Positions 32,727 to 40,292 of a stretch of DNA of 41,611 bases are shown piece by piece. This DNA is from a virus. Where the stretch lies: positions 1 through 41,611 of the IMG/VR virus record IMGVR_UViG_3300027596_000105; one strand, given 5' to 3'. The notes beneath the pieces are model-generated. The model searched no databases. It was not told where the DNA came from and worked only from the letters and a program-made list of their open reading frames with translations. Positions within the stretch are counted from its first letter, which is position 1, and the number at the start of each line of letters is the position of its first letter. A program made the position numbers and the translations under genes.

Positions 32727-33493
32727 ACGGGCAACCCCCAGCAGCGGTCAGACCACGGACAGAAGCGGCATTCGAAGAAGTCGGACGTGGTCGCGATGCG
32801 AGGCAGCAACTCGCCCGCATCAGTCGCCTGCAGGATCCGCACGCCCCTGTCGGACATGCGCTGCGCGAGGTCGGCGTCGAAAGGCACCAGTTCGTGGTGC
32901 AGTTCTGCTGTGTCCTTGTTGATCGCCGTGAAGAGCGCAGGCGCGGTGCTGATGCCGGGCACGCTCGTTTCCATGTAAGCCTGATAGACCGCGATCTGGG
33001 CGGCGTAGACCGGTTTCGACTTGGTCACGCCGTCCTTGACGCAGGCCCGCCAGTTCTTCGCGTTCATGGTTTTGCATTCCCAGAGAGCGGGAACAGCAAG
33101 CCCGAAGCCATCGGGGCCATCGGCAATGATGCCATCGACATGGCCCCGAATGCGTCCGCCCGCGACCGAGAAGCCGAACTGACCACCATCAGGGCGATTG
33201 CCCTTGCGGGTGAAGAGATCAAACCCTGCCTGCCTCAGCCAGGCGACAGCGAGGTCTTCAAGGACATGCCCGATGGCAAAGATGCGCAGCGACTGGCCAC
33301 TGAAGTCCTTGCCATCGTCCTTGTGTGTTGCCGTGAGTTCGAATTGCAGTGCGCGTTCGCAGGCATGACCGAGGCGGGACCCTCCAAGATAATCGCGGGG
33401 CGTCCGCGTGGCCTGATCGGCGGTGAGTGCGCCGTCCACAGCTTCATTGATACGGTCGGCAAAGCTGGGCTTGTGGTTGAAGTCCAAGGTCAA
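32723..33493 (-). CDS. Cas4-like PD-(D/E)XK nuclease with Fe-S cysteines
   Basis: A 256-aa nuclease. Active-site residues are D120 (GHVDGII) and E139-x-K141 (WECKT). C45 in the N-terminal SRLGHACERAL and C242, C245 and C251 in ECRFCPWSDRC form a four-cysteine set as in Cas4/AddB nucleases, which hold a [4Fe-4S] cluster. Phage Cas4-like enzymes process DNA ends for recombination and replication. Coupled to the helicase gene (4-base overlap) and to the DUF6511 gene upstream. Confidence 0.87.
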   Translation of the reverse strand: MTLDFNHKPSFADRINEAVDGALTADQATRTPRDYLGGSRLGHACERALQFELTATHKDDGKDFSGQSLRIFAIGHVLEDLAVAWLRQAGFDLFTRKGNRPDGGQFGFSVAGGRIRGHVDGIIADGPDGFGLAVPALWECKTMNAKNWRACVKDGVTKSKPVYAAQIAVYQAYMETSVPGISTAPALFTAINKDTAELHHELVPFDADLAQRMSDRGVRILQATDAGELLPRIATTSDFFECRFCPWSDRCWGLPV

Positions 33494-33900
33494 AATGGCA
33501 CCTCCAGCGCGTTCGCCTTTGCGATGTCGGACATGGCTTCCCGGAAGCCTTCGATGGCTTCCTCAATCAGCGAGCGCACCTGCGCCTCAGAGAGATTGGC
33601 CAGTGAAGTGCCCCAGCCGATCTCCTCCATCAGCAGCGCCATGCGCTTCATGGTGGTTGTGATCGCGGCATGTTCTTCGTCGGTGAGATCAACCATGGCG
33701 AAACTCTCCTTGGCCAATCGCGTCCAATAGGACTGACAGGGCATCGAGCAGAACCAGACCGATGGCCGGGGCCGTCTCGAACGAACCGGGTCGAACCAAC
33801 CCAAACCACGGGTGGGTTGCCGGCAGACAGCACACAGCGTTCCACGCGGATGCCAGAGCTTGCGCCGCTCCTCGGCGCTGAGGGGAGCGGAGAACGTCAT
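33490..33900 (-). CDS. DUF6511-like zinc protein
   Basis: A 136-aa protein. C23/C26 in LCAVCRQ and C51/C55 in FCSMPCQ form a zinc-binding CX2C...CX3C set; the remaining helical half (from MVDLTDEEHAAITTTMKRMA) may oligomerise or bind DNA. Resembles DUF6511, found next to Cas4-like nucleases in phage replication blocks. Function unknown. Confidence 0.75.
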   Translation of the reverse strand: MTFSAPLSAEERRKLWHPRGTLCAVCRQPTRGLGWFDPVRSRRPRPSVWFCSMPCQSYWTRLAKESFAMVDLTDEEHAAITTTMKRMALLMEEIGWGTSLANLSEAQVRSLIEEAIEGFREAMSDIAKANALEVPF

Positions 33901-33903
33901 GGA

Positions 33904-35598
33904 TCATGCCGCCCTCCGGTCCGGGGCTACCGCGCTGTTGATCAGCTGGCTGATGCCCTGCTTGTTGAAACCGAAGGTCATAAGCGCCGAGGCACGATAG
34001 CGCGTCAGGCCAAAGTCCTGTCGGCATTCAGGCGGCAGGTATTTCAGCTGCTTTTCAGTCGGGGGCTGCCCCAGCCAGCCGCGCGTCTTGAAGGCGCTCT
34101 CATCGGTTTCGTGGGTGTTCAGCCAGTCATCCGCCTGAGCCAGGCACACAGTGCGCTCGCCGATGCCAAGAAGATGCGGACGCACGCCCTTGGCCCCACC
34201 GATCGCGTACCAGACACCATTTTTCCAGAAGATGCCGCCCCAGCCATTGAAGCCTGCCGCCATCAATGCGGCGTCGGTTCCGAAGAGATCGACCCAAGCG
34301 AAGCTCGAGCGCTCCAAGAGGTCAATTTCGGTCATCATGAAGCCTGACAAAGGCGCAGCAGCGTTGCCTTCGCCGGCCCCCTCCTCCTCACGTGGGAAGG
34401 CCTCACCGCAGAGCGGGCATTCCGTGGAAGCGAGAGGAATGTCCGCCTCACAACAGGGGCAGGTCTTGGTGGGCGCGTCGCCACCCTCTGTCCTGCCCTC
34501 GAGATCGACGTCCTGTTCCAGTGTGCCGTGGATCAGGCTTGATGTACCGAAATCCAGCACAATGCAGTCTGTCTTGACGACGCCCGGGTGTTCCTCCGGG
34601 TCAACCGTGCGCAGTCCCCGGCCAACCATCTGGATCATCGTGGACTTGTAGGAACTGGGGCGCAGCAGTACGACGCAGGAGGTGGGCGGGTGATCCCAAC
34701 CTTCGGTCAGCACGGCCACATTCACGATAATGCGGATGCTGCCCTCGGCGTAGTCGGCAAGGATCGCCTTGCGGGTCTCAGCCGCGAGGTCGCCGTGAAT
34801 CAGCGCGGCGGAAACACCCGCCGCCCGGAATGCATCGGTGACGTGCTCGGCATGGGCGACGGTGGAGCAGAACACTACAGTCTGCCGGTCGCCCGCCTTC
34901 TCCTTCCAGTGGCGGATCACTTCGTCGGTCACAGGGGCGCGGTCCATAATCCCAGCCACCTCAGCCATGTCAAAATCCGACATCGACTTGCGGACTGACC
35001 GCAGCTCGTCTTGCACGCCGACGTCGATGACGAAGGTGCGCGGCGGCACGAGGTGGCCAGAGGCGATGAGCTCGCCCAGCCGCACCTGGTCGGCGACGTT
35101 GTCGAAGACCTCACGCAGTCCCTTCCTGTCGCCCCGGTTCGGTGTCGCTGTGACCCCGAAGATGCGGGCATCGGGATTGGCCTCGCGGACCCGGTCAATA
35201 ATGCGGCGATAGCTGTCGGCAACGGCATGATGGGCTTCGTCGATGACCAGCAGATCAAGGCGCGGCATGTCGGCGAGGTTCGAGGCGCGTGCCAGGGTGG
35301 GAACCATCGCGAAGGCGACCTGTCCGCCCCAAGATTTCTCGCTCGCATCAATTACCGATGTGGCGACACCCGGCACCACGCGCTGGAACTTGGCGCGGTT
35401 CTGCGCAGTCAGCTCGTCACGATGCGCGAGCACGCAAGCCTTGGCACCGTCGCCGATCATCTCACCGGTCACTGCCGAGAGCATGACCGTTTTGCCCGCG
35501 CCGGTTGGCGCGACACCCAGTGTGTTGCCGCGGCCGGCGAGCGCAGCCAGGCTGCGATCGACGAATGTCTTTTGGCGGGGACGCAAACGCATGGCCAC
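33904..35598 (-). CDS. SF2 DEAD/DEAH helicase with zinc ribbon
   Basis: A 564-aa helicase. Motif I PTGAGKT at 31-37, DEAH at 120-123, TATP in motif III and MVGRGLR in motif VI are all present, so both RecA-like lobes are intact. A zinc ribbon follows at about 382-403 (CPCCEADIPLASTECPLC). The final 150 residues contain a repeated WxxxxxW-rich module, probably for partner binding. Acts in phage DNA replication or recombination with the neighbouring Sak4-like ATPase. Confidence 0.88.
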   Translation of the reverse strand: MAMRLRPRQKTFVDRSLAALAGRGNTLGVAPTGAGKTVMLSAVTGEMIGDGAKACVLAHRDELTAQNRAKFQRVVPGVATSVIDASEKSWGGQVAFAMVPTLARASNLADMPRLDLLVIDEAHHAVADSYRRIIDRVREANPDARIFGVTATPNRGDRKGLREVFDNVADQVRLGELIASGHLVPPRTFVIDVGVQDELRSVRKSMSDFDMAEVAGIMDRAPVTDEVIRHWKEKAGDRQTVVFCSTVAHAEHVTDAFRAAGVSAALIHGDLAAETRKAILADYAEGSIRIIVNVAVLTEGWDHPPTSCVVLLRPSSYKSTMIQMVGRGLRTVDPEEHPGVVKTDCIVLDFGTSSLIHGTLEQDVDLEGRTEGGDAPTKTCPCCEADIPLASTECPLCGEAFPREEEGAGEGNAAAPLSGFMMTEIDLLERSSFAWVDLFGTDAALMAAGFNGWGGIFWKNGVWYAIGGAKGVRPHLLGIGERTVCLAQADDWLNTHETDESAFKTRGWLGQPPTEKQLKYLPPECRQDFGLTRYRASALMTFGFNKQGISQLINSAVAPDRRAA

Positions 35599-35604
35599 TC
35601 CCCC

Positions 35605-36228
35605 TTACTTCGCCCAGCTCGGCCGACCGGAATGACCGGGCGCGGAAGCGGACTGAATGGTTTGGGGGGCACTGGCGAACTGCTGGGGCGCATAGCCCTG
35701 CGACAAGGCCACAGGCGTTTGCGGGTTTTCCGCACCCATCACCGCGGCATAGTCCCGATGATCCGGCGTCACGGCGGCGCGGATCTCGTTCTTGTCGTCG
35801 CCGTTTGTGTCCTGGCCGATGTCAATGCGTGCGACAAACTCAAGTCCATCAAGATCGCCAAAGCCGTTGATCCGGCGGCGGAGCTGAGCCTCGGGAGAGT
35901 TGTCCTTGTCAGACACGCCGCGTGCAGAGTTCAGCATGCCCCGAACCAAGCCACGCCCCATGTTGCCCCACTCCGGTCCCTTCGGGCTGTAGAGCCCGAT
36001 CAGCGACCAAATCTTGCGACGGGCATAAGGGCCCTCAAGAACTGTGTATTCGGCATCGAGATAGACGGCGCCGGTCGTGGCGCGACGCGCCCATCCTCCA
36101 GTCCACCCCTGCGAGGCATCGTCAAAGCCGCCGGGACGCAGGGTCAGGCGAACCTTGGCAATCGTGCCTTTCGGGATGACGTTGGTGTTCGATTGCGCCG
36201 AGTTGAAGTCGTTCCATGGTCCGGTCAT
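35605..36228 (-). CDS. Probable ssDNA-binding accessory protein
   Basis: A 207-aa protein starting at the ATG at 36228. The core (IPKGTIAKVRLTLRPGGFDD ... VYLDAEYTVLEGPYARRKIWSLIGLYSPKG, in pieces) is a beta barrel, and the Gln/Pro/Ser/Ala-rich, flexible C terminus (from about residue 165) is the form seen in single-stranded DNA-binding proteins. Its place between the Sak4-like ATPase and the helicase supports this, but I cannot name a family with certainty. A duplicated leader element lies just upstream (36258-36308). Confidence 0.6.
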   Translation of the reverse strand: MTGPWNDFNSAQSNTNVIPKGTIAKVRLTLRPGGFDDASQGWTGGWARRATTGAVYLDAEYTVLEGPYARRKIWSLIGLYSPKGPEWGNMGRGLVRGMLNSARGVSDKDNSPEAQLRRRINGFGDLDGLEFVARIDIGQDTNGDDKNEIRAAVTPDHRDYAAVMGAENPQTPVALSQGYAPQQFASAPQTIQSASAPGHSGRPSWAK

Positions 36229-36257
36229 TGCGCGGCTCCGTGTGTGTTGATGGGGGA

Positions 36258-36308
36258 CGCTCAGGGGCGTCGAATGGGAAAAGCCAACCCGGAGCCCCGA
36301 TCGGGACA
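36258..36308. repeat. Intergenic leader element, copy 1
   Basis: Shares GGGAAAAGCC, a 13-bp gap, then GATCGGGACA with copy 2 at 37451-37503; the outer parts are also similar. It lies in the leader of the ssDNA-binding-like gene on the minus strand. A CCCGATCGGG palindrome is present in this copy only. Confidence 0.6.
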
Positions 36309-36329
36309 CCGGGTGCCGCTGCAGGCTTT

Positions 36330-37199
36330 TCAGCCGCGGTCAGACTCGTTCGAGGGATCGGCCGGGGTCACCACAGGCCATGCGAGCCGCCCAGAAGCCG
36401 GCCGAGACGGGCGTTGGATCTTTTCCATAAGGCGGCCAAGATGCGGGGGTTCGACCAACTCAAGACGGCCTGAGCGGTCCTTGGCCGGAAACCCCCACAT
36501 GTTCAGCGTCTGACAGACAAATGCCCGCTGCGGCTTGCCATCTGCATCGGGGATATCAGCCATAGTGACGACCTGATCGACGATGCCTGGCAGTTCGAGG
36601 CCAGTCTTGCTGCCGTCGATCTGCGGCTGGAAAACCTTGCGATTGAAGTCATCAAGCTTCTCGTCAAGGATTCCTACAAACCAGACATTTTTGCCGCGCG
36701 TGTGCTGCAGATGCGTGAGCCAGGCGATCATTTCGCGCCCATGGAGCCCATAGGCACCGCGAATGTCGGCCTTGCCAGTTTTGTCCGAGAAAGCTTCCGG
36801 TTGCCCGCGACACCATTGAAAGCAGAGCCGGCCGGCCACGGTGATCGAGTCAATAAAGACGGTTTGATACTTTTCGATTACCGCGGCGTCGCCGTACCGG
36901 CTGCACACTTCCGCGAAATGCGCCTCGCTATAAGGCTGGTCGTCGCGAAGTGCGGGGTTTGGTCCACCGATGAACACCGCGAAATCGCGGCACTCCTTCC
37001 ATGTGCGCGGCCTTAGCGTGTCGATCTCCAAGCCTTCAACGGAAAGATCGCCAGCCTCCAGGTCCAGAAAAAGCGTGGTCTGGGCATCCAGGGTCCACAA
37101 AAGTGACGTTTTGCCGATACCAGACCGGCCGAAGATGACGCCCTTGATGCCTTTGCGCTGCGCGAGTCGTTCATCGGCGCTGATGATCGGGAGGCTCAT
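36330..37199 (-). CDS. Sak4-like RecA-fold ATPase
   Basis: A 289-aa AAA_24/Sak4-type protein. Walker A GRSGIGKT is at 24-31 and Walker B TVFIDS at 113-118, with a YQTVFID core strand and a TLEAGDLSV-like region after the A motif. Sak4-type phage proteins stimulate single-strand annealing with an SSB partner, fitting the adjacent beta-barrel gene. Coupled to the small upstream gene by a 4-base overlap. Confidence 0.82.
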   Translation of the reverse strand: MSLPIISADERLAQRKGIKGVIFGRSGIGKTSLLWTLDAQTTLFLDLEAGDLSVEGLEIDTLRPRTWKECRDFAVFIGGPNPALRDDQPYSEAHFAEVCSRYGDAAVIEKYQTVFIDSITVAGRLCFQWCRGQPEAFSDKTGKADIRGAYGLHGREMIAWLTHLQHTRGKNVWFVGILDEKLDDFNRKVFQPQIDGSKTGLELPGIVDQVVTMADIPDADGKPQRAFVCQTLNMWGFPAKDRSGRLELVEPPHLGRLMEKIQRPSRPASGRLAWPVVTPADPSNESDRG

Positions 37200-37423
37200 T
37201 TGCGCACTCCACTCATCAGCACTTCGTTCGTGCCCAGGTCCGTACCCGCGTATGCGGCTTCGCCGACGTAAATCGCCAGAAGCGGCGTACCGTCGGCATG
37301 GGTTCCCGCATCCTCGATCTGATAGTTGCGGTTGGGCTCGCAGACCTCTGTCAATTCCCAGCGGCGGTACAGCCCCGGGAGGCGGCGGTAGTTCTCAAGC
37401 GATAGATCGGCAGTCATGTTCAT
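37196..37423 (-). CDS. Unknown 75-aa protein
   Basis: A small protein with SLENYRRLPGLYRRWELTEVC and a mixed beta end (LLAIYVGEAAYAGTDLG). No family recognised. It starts 84 bases after the sigma-like gene, behind copy 2 of the duplicated leader element, and is coupled to the Sak4-like gene, so it belongs to the recombination block. Confidence 0.55.
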   Translation of the reverse strand: MNMTADLSLENYRRLPGLYRRWELTEVCEPNRNYQIEDAGTHADGTPLLAIYVGEAAYAGTDLGTNEVLMSGVRK

Positions 37424-37450
37424 GCATGTCCACTTTCGGTTGGAGGGACG

Positions 37451-37503
37451 GCGCTCCAGGCGCTCAAGTGGGAAAAGCCGACGGCGGAGCCAGATCGGGA
37501 CAT
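37451..37503. repeat. Intergenic leader element, copy 2
   Basis: Second copy of the GGGAAAAGCC-N13-GATCGGGACA element, between the sigma-like gene and the 75-aa gene. Both copies precede early genes and are oriented alike relative to transcription, which suggests a shared promoter or RNA element rather than chance similarity. Confidence 0.6.
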
Positions 37504-37507
37504 GCGC

Positions 37508-38230
37508 TCAGGGGATGTCTGCGAGGGCGTCGCGCAGTTTGCGAAGCGCACGTTGGTAGCGTTTGCGAGCAGCGGCCTCAGTCAGGCCCAGCTCAACACC
37601 AGCTTCGACTTGCGAATAGCCCTCGATGGCAACGCGGATCACCAGAAGCGCATCCGCGCCGAGCAGTTTGTGCAGATGGCCAGGGAGAGCCGCGTCCTCG
37701 GGCAGCGATTGCAGTCCGAGTTCGTGGGCGGAGACTTCATCAGGCGCGATGTCGCTGCCAAGTTTAGCCCGCCCAGCTTCGCGGTTGCGTGCCCGGATCA
37801 TATCCCGTTCGACGTTCCGCAAAACCGTGGCGGCAACCCAGTTGACGCGGCCCAGATCCAGGCTGCGCAAAACGTCAACGGTTCGCGCCAAGACGTCGGA
37901 GGCGATTTCATCGATGGTGCCCAGCTTGCGCCAGATAGACCGCCGCCGGATCGCATCGAGCCCTGGCCAGAGCGCCAACAACAGGAACGTCAGCGCCGTA
38001 TCGGCGGAAGGATCATCAGCTTGCGCCGCTTCAATCAAAGCGACGAGGATGCGGTTTTTCGCATCGCCGTCACACGTTTTGCGGTGCAACGCGTCAAGCA
38101 ATGATGCCGGATCGCGGTAGGGTTTCAGCGAGGCCTGCGAACGCCGGATGGCATCGAAGCCACGCTGAAAACTGAACGTAGTAGAAGAAACCGTGATCTG
38201 ATCACGGATCTCGTGCCATGCGAGACACAT
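37508..38230 (-). CDS. Sigma-70-like RNA polymerase factor
   Basis: A 240-aa protein. The middle (TIDEIASDVLARTVDVLRS ... VNWVAATVLRNVERDMIRAR) resembles sigma region 2. The C terminus (VIRVAIEGYSQVEAGVELGLTEAAARKRYQRALRKLRDAL, in pieces) is a region 4 helix-turn-helix. It is probably an ECF-like or anti-/pro-sigma factor that directs host RNA polymerase to phage promoters. A strong hairpin covers the ribosome-binding region of its start (38232-38258), suggesting translational control. Confidence 0.72.
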   Translation of the reverse strand: MCLAWHEIRDQITVSSTTFSFQRGFDAIRRSQASLKPYRDPASLLDALHRKTCDGDAKNRILVALIEAAQADDPSADTALTFLLLALWPGLDAIRRRSIWRKLGTIDEIASDVLARTVDVLRSLDLGRVNWVAATVLRNVERDMIRARNREAGRAKLGSDIAPDEVSAHELGLQSLPEDAALPGHLHKLLGADALLVIRVAIEGYSQVEAGVELGLTEAAARKRYQRALRKLRDALADIP

Positions 38231-38231
38231 T

Positions 38232-38258
38232 GGACGCCTGCCTTACGGCCAGGCGTCC
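38232..38258 (-). promoter_or_regulatory. Hairpin over the start region of the sigma-like gene
   Basis: GGACGCCTG (38232-38240) and CAGGCGTCC (38250-38258) form a 9-bp stem with a 9-nt loop whose 3' side ends one base before the ATG at 38230. The AAGGCAGG that could act as the ribosome-binding site lies within it. No T-run follows, so RNA-level control of translation is more likely than termination. Confidence 0.6.
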
Positions 38259-38346
38259 AGCGCCTTCTCGTGGCCAGGTCAGGACGTCATGCGTCTCTAG
38301 GTTTAGAGGGAATGTTCTGGGCTGCTGAGCGTCGGTAAGCGCGCGC

Positions 38347-38583
38347 CTAGCCGCTGTTGCGCAGGTTCAGCCGAGTGCAACCGGGACACCTTGCCGTCAC
38401 CGGAAAGCTCGCAAAAAGCTCGAAGGGCTTACGAAGGATGTGCATTTGTCCACCCTTGGCCTTTCCAAGAAGTTTGCCACAGTGGTCGCACCGCCATTCA
38501 GCGTTGCTGGAAACTTCGGTGGCGTGATGGCCGTGGCGTTGGCCGCAGCCGCTAACCTTTCTGCCGGTGTCGTCGAACATCAT
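38347..38583 (-). CDS. Com-like zinc-binding translational regulator
   Basis: A 78-aa protein with CDHCGKLL (C32/C35) and ARCPGCTRLN (C66/C69), the four-cysteine frame of the phage Mu Com protein, which binds mom mRNA and activates its translation. AGGAGGGCACAAG precedes the double ATG (38583/38580). The insert between the cysteine pairs is longer than in Mu Com. Its target in this phage is unknown; the methyltransferase at 27303-28535 is a candidate by analogy. Confidence 0.65.
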   Translation of the reverse strand: MMFDDTGRKVSGCGQRHGHHATEVSSNAEWRCDHCGKLLGKAKGGQMHILRKPFELFASFPVTARCPGCTRLNLRNSG

Positions 38584-38675
38584 CTTGTGCCCTCCTTTGG
38601 GCGTCTTTGGGCATGAGGGGGTTGTTCGGAGCAGCGCTTACCGCTCCGGCCTGTATCGAATTTGCGTTTGATGCC

Positions 38676-39194
38676 TTAAGCGGCGCGAGTTTTCGGCGCA
38701 GATTTCCTAGCTTTGGCCGCTCTGCGGGCTGACACCTCTGCAACTGCCTTATCGGCCGCCTCATCCTTCTCGGCCTGAACCCGCTCCAGTTCCTGAAGCT
38801 TTTTCACCAGGCCTTCCAAGAAATAGAAATTGGACATCCGGGCGTGGTACTTGTTCCAGCGCTCGCCGCGTTGCACGAGGCCAGACTTCTCAAGTTTAGC
38901 GATGATGCGCTGAACTTGCCGCTCCGTAACATCCAGCCGCATCGCAAGTTCGGCTTTGCCCGGAAACGGCGTATTTGCCGCTTGCCACCAATGGTCAGCA
39001 ATTTGCAGCAGTAGCACCAGCTCTGCAGCACTGAGCTTGAGCGTGTGTTGCTCTCTCAGAAGCAAGGACGGTACGATGCAAAAGCCCCTATCGATGACCT
39101 TCTTACCCCACTTTTTGTCAGCCTCGGTAAGGTTCTTCTTCTTTGAGACCGCCGGAGCAGTTTCATCCGATTCTTCTTGATTTTCTGCGCTCAT
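38676..39194 (-). CDS. Winged-helix replication/regulatory protein
   Basis: A 172-aa protein starting at the ATG at 39194 with AGGAGG upstream. Residues 45-110 form a winged helix (LKLSAAELVLLLQIADHWW ... MRLDVTERQVQRIIAKLEKSGLV, in pieces). The C-terminal 60 residues are a charged coiled coil ending in basic residues. Proteins of this layout start replication or regulate early genes in prophages. It is the first gene of the early operon, next to palindromic operator-like sites. Confidence 0.75.
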   Translation of the reverse strand: MSAENQEESDETAPAVSKKKNLTEADKKWGKKVIDRGFCIVPSLLLREQHTLKLSAAELVLLLQIADHWWQAANTPFPGKAELAMRLDVTERQVQRIIAKLEKSGLVQRGERWNKYHARMSNFYFLEGLVKKLQELERVQAEKDEAADKAVAEVSARRAAKARKSAPKTRAA

Positions 39195-39254
39195 TTCGGC
39201 CTCCTGTGCGAGAAGAATATGGAATGCGCAGTCAATTACAAGACACGAGCATCG

Positions 39255-39266
39255 GACATAAATGTC
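39255..39266. promoter_or_regulatory. Operator-like palindrome GACATAAATGTC
   Basis: Inverted repeat GACAT-AA-ATGTC. It shares the GACAWWWWTGTC frame with the 18-bp palindrome at 39275-39292; the two centres are 23 bp apart, about two helical turns. They lie in the control region upstream of the winged-helix gene and are likely bound by a dimeric repressor. Confidence 0.6.
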
Positions 39267-39274
39267 TATACAGG

Positions 39275-39292
39275 AGAGACAAATTTGTCTCT
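39275..39292. promoter_or_regulatory. Operator-like palindrome AGAGACAAATTTGTCTCT
   Basis: 18-bp perfect palindrome. A TTGTCT within it could serve as -35 of the early promoter on the minus strand, with TATGTC-like sequence about 17 bases downstream, so a bound protein would block that promoter. Confidence 0.65.
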
Positions 39293-39636
39293 ACCTCCGA
39301 GGCGTGATTGTCTCCTGATTCAGACAGTTTGATCTAGGACGAAGCTGAGCCGGACAAAATAAGCAAGACCCACTGGACAAAAATACCTCCCCAACAGCTC
39401 AAAAAAACGCCGACCCCTCAAAACAAGAAACTTCGAATCTGCCGGGTGGCTGAAACAATCAGGTAAAAAATGACGCAGATAAGCTTTCCGGCATCACCCG
39501 CTGGATTGTTGCGGACCAAGGCAATCTTGCGGTTTTGGGCGTAAGAAACATCCTTCCGAACTGTCTCGTTCCAAGCAAGTAGGTGGCTTTTGCCAAGTAG
39601 AAGCCGACTGATGGTCGGCGCTAAGGCGAGGCCAGA

Positions 39637-39840
39637 ATGAAACGTCCCAACCCGCTGCATCCCGACCGCATGACGGCGCATGAACGCCGCACCGAACTGC
39701 ATGGTCTACTGGCCACGGCGGTGGTGCGCTTGGCAGGCCGCGATCGCGACCATCTATCGCAGAATACTGGAGACAGTTCGCTACACTTCGCGGGCAAACA
39801 GAGCGGTACTGCAACTCCAACTCCGAGGAGATCTGCATGA
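39637..39840 (+). CDS. Small protein preceding DUF2924/recombinase
   Basis: A 67-aa basic protein (MKRPNPLHPDRMTAHERRTELHGLLA ... DSSLHFAGKQSGTATP in pieces). I recall similar short proteins directly upstream of DUF2924 and serine recombinase genes in Rhodobacterales. Its stop overlaps the DUF2924 start (ATGA). Function unknown. Confidence 0.68.
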   Translation: MKRPNPLHPDRMTAHERRTELHGLLATAVVRLAGRDRDHLSQNTGDSSLHFAGKQSGTATPTPRRSA

Positions 39841-40292
39841 CCACACATGAACCAATCCTGGCGCGTTTGGCTGCCTTGAAATCCATGTCTGTCAATGAAC
39901 TAAAGACCGAATGGCAGGCGCTGTTTGATGCGCCCGCCCCGAACAACAGCCGCACGTTCCTAGAAAGCCGTTCGGCCTATCGGATCCAGGAACTGATCTA
40001 TGGCGGCCCGGACAAGCAAACCCGCCGGCTGCTGGACCTGCTGGCCGACGAAGTAGAAGGCACACTGAAGCGTAAGGCCCAGATTGCCGATCCCCGTAAC
40101 CCCGTGGTGGGCACCAAGTTGATCCGCGAATGGGATGGTGTCGCCCACACTGTTACCGTGCTGAAGGACGGCTTCGATTGGGGCGGGCAGCGCTACAAAT
40201 CGCTCTCGGCTGTTGCCCGCGCCATCACCGGCACACGCTGGAACGGCTATCGCTTCTTCGGGCTGCGAGAGATGAAACGAGGTGAAGCATGA
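39837..40292 (+). CDS. DUF2924 domain protein
   Basis: A 151-aa protein of DUF2924 (PF11149). Visible: MSVNELKTEWQALFDAPAP, RSAYRIQELIYGG, and the closing WDGVAHTVTVLKDGFDWGGQRYKSLSAVARAITGTRWNGYRFFGL (in pieces), whose SLSAVARAITGTRWNG pattern resembles DNA-binding homeodomain-like or intein-type hairpins. Coupled to the recombinase (4-base overlap). A role in integration or excision control is inferred from constant association with such recombinases. Confidence 0.85.
   Translation: MTTHEPILARLAALKSMSVNELKTEWQALFDAPAPNNSRTFLESRSAYRIQELIYGGPDKQTRRLLDLLADEVEGTLKRKAQIADPRNPVVGTKLIREWDGVAHTVTVLKDGFDWGGQRYKSLSAVARAITGTRWNGYRFFGLREMKRGEA

Larger units (their letters stand above)
39195..39636. 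other. Divergent control region between early operon and integration genes
   Basis: About 440 bp without a convincing gene. The part near 39195-39300 holds two palindromes (annotated separately) and AT-rich DNA suited to the early promoter on the minus strand. The remainder (39300-39636) has scattered GACA/TGTC half-sites but no clear -10/-35 pair. An open frame on the minus strand (39418-39702) overlaps the plus-strand gene and shows no protein-like pattern, so I leave it out. Confidence 0.6.

Noticed and set aside
39418-39702. 94-codon minus-strand open frame in the right control region
   Set aside because: It overlaps the plus-strand small gene and shows no protein-like pattern; no ribosome-binding site seen.
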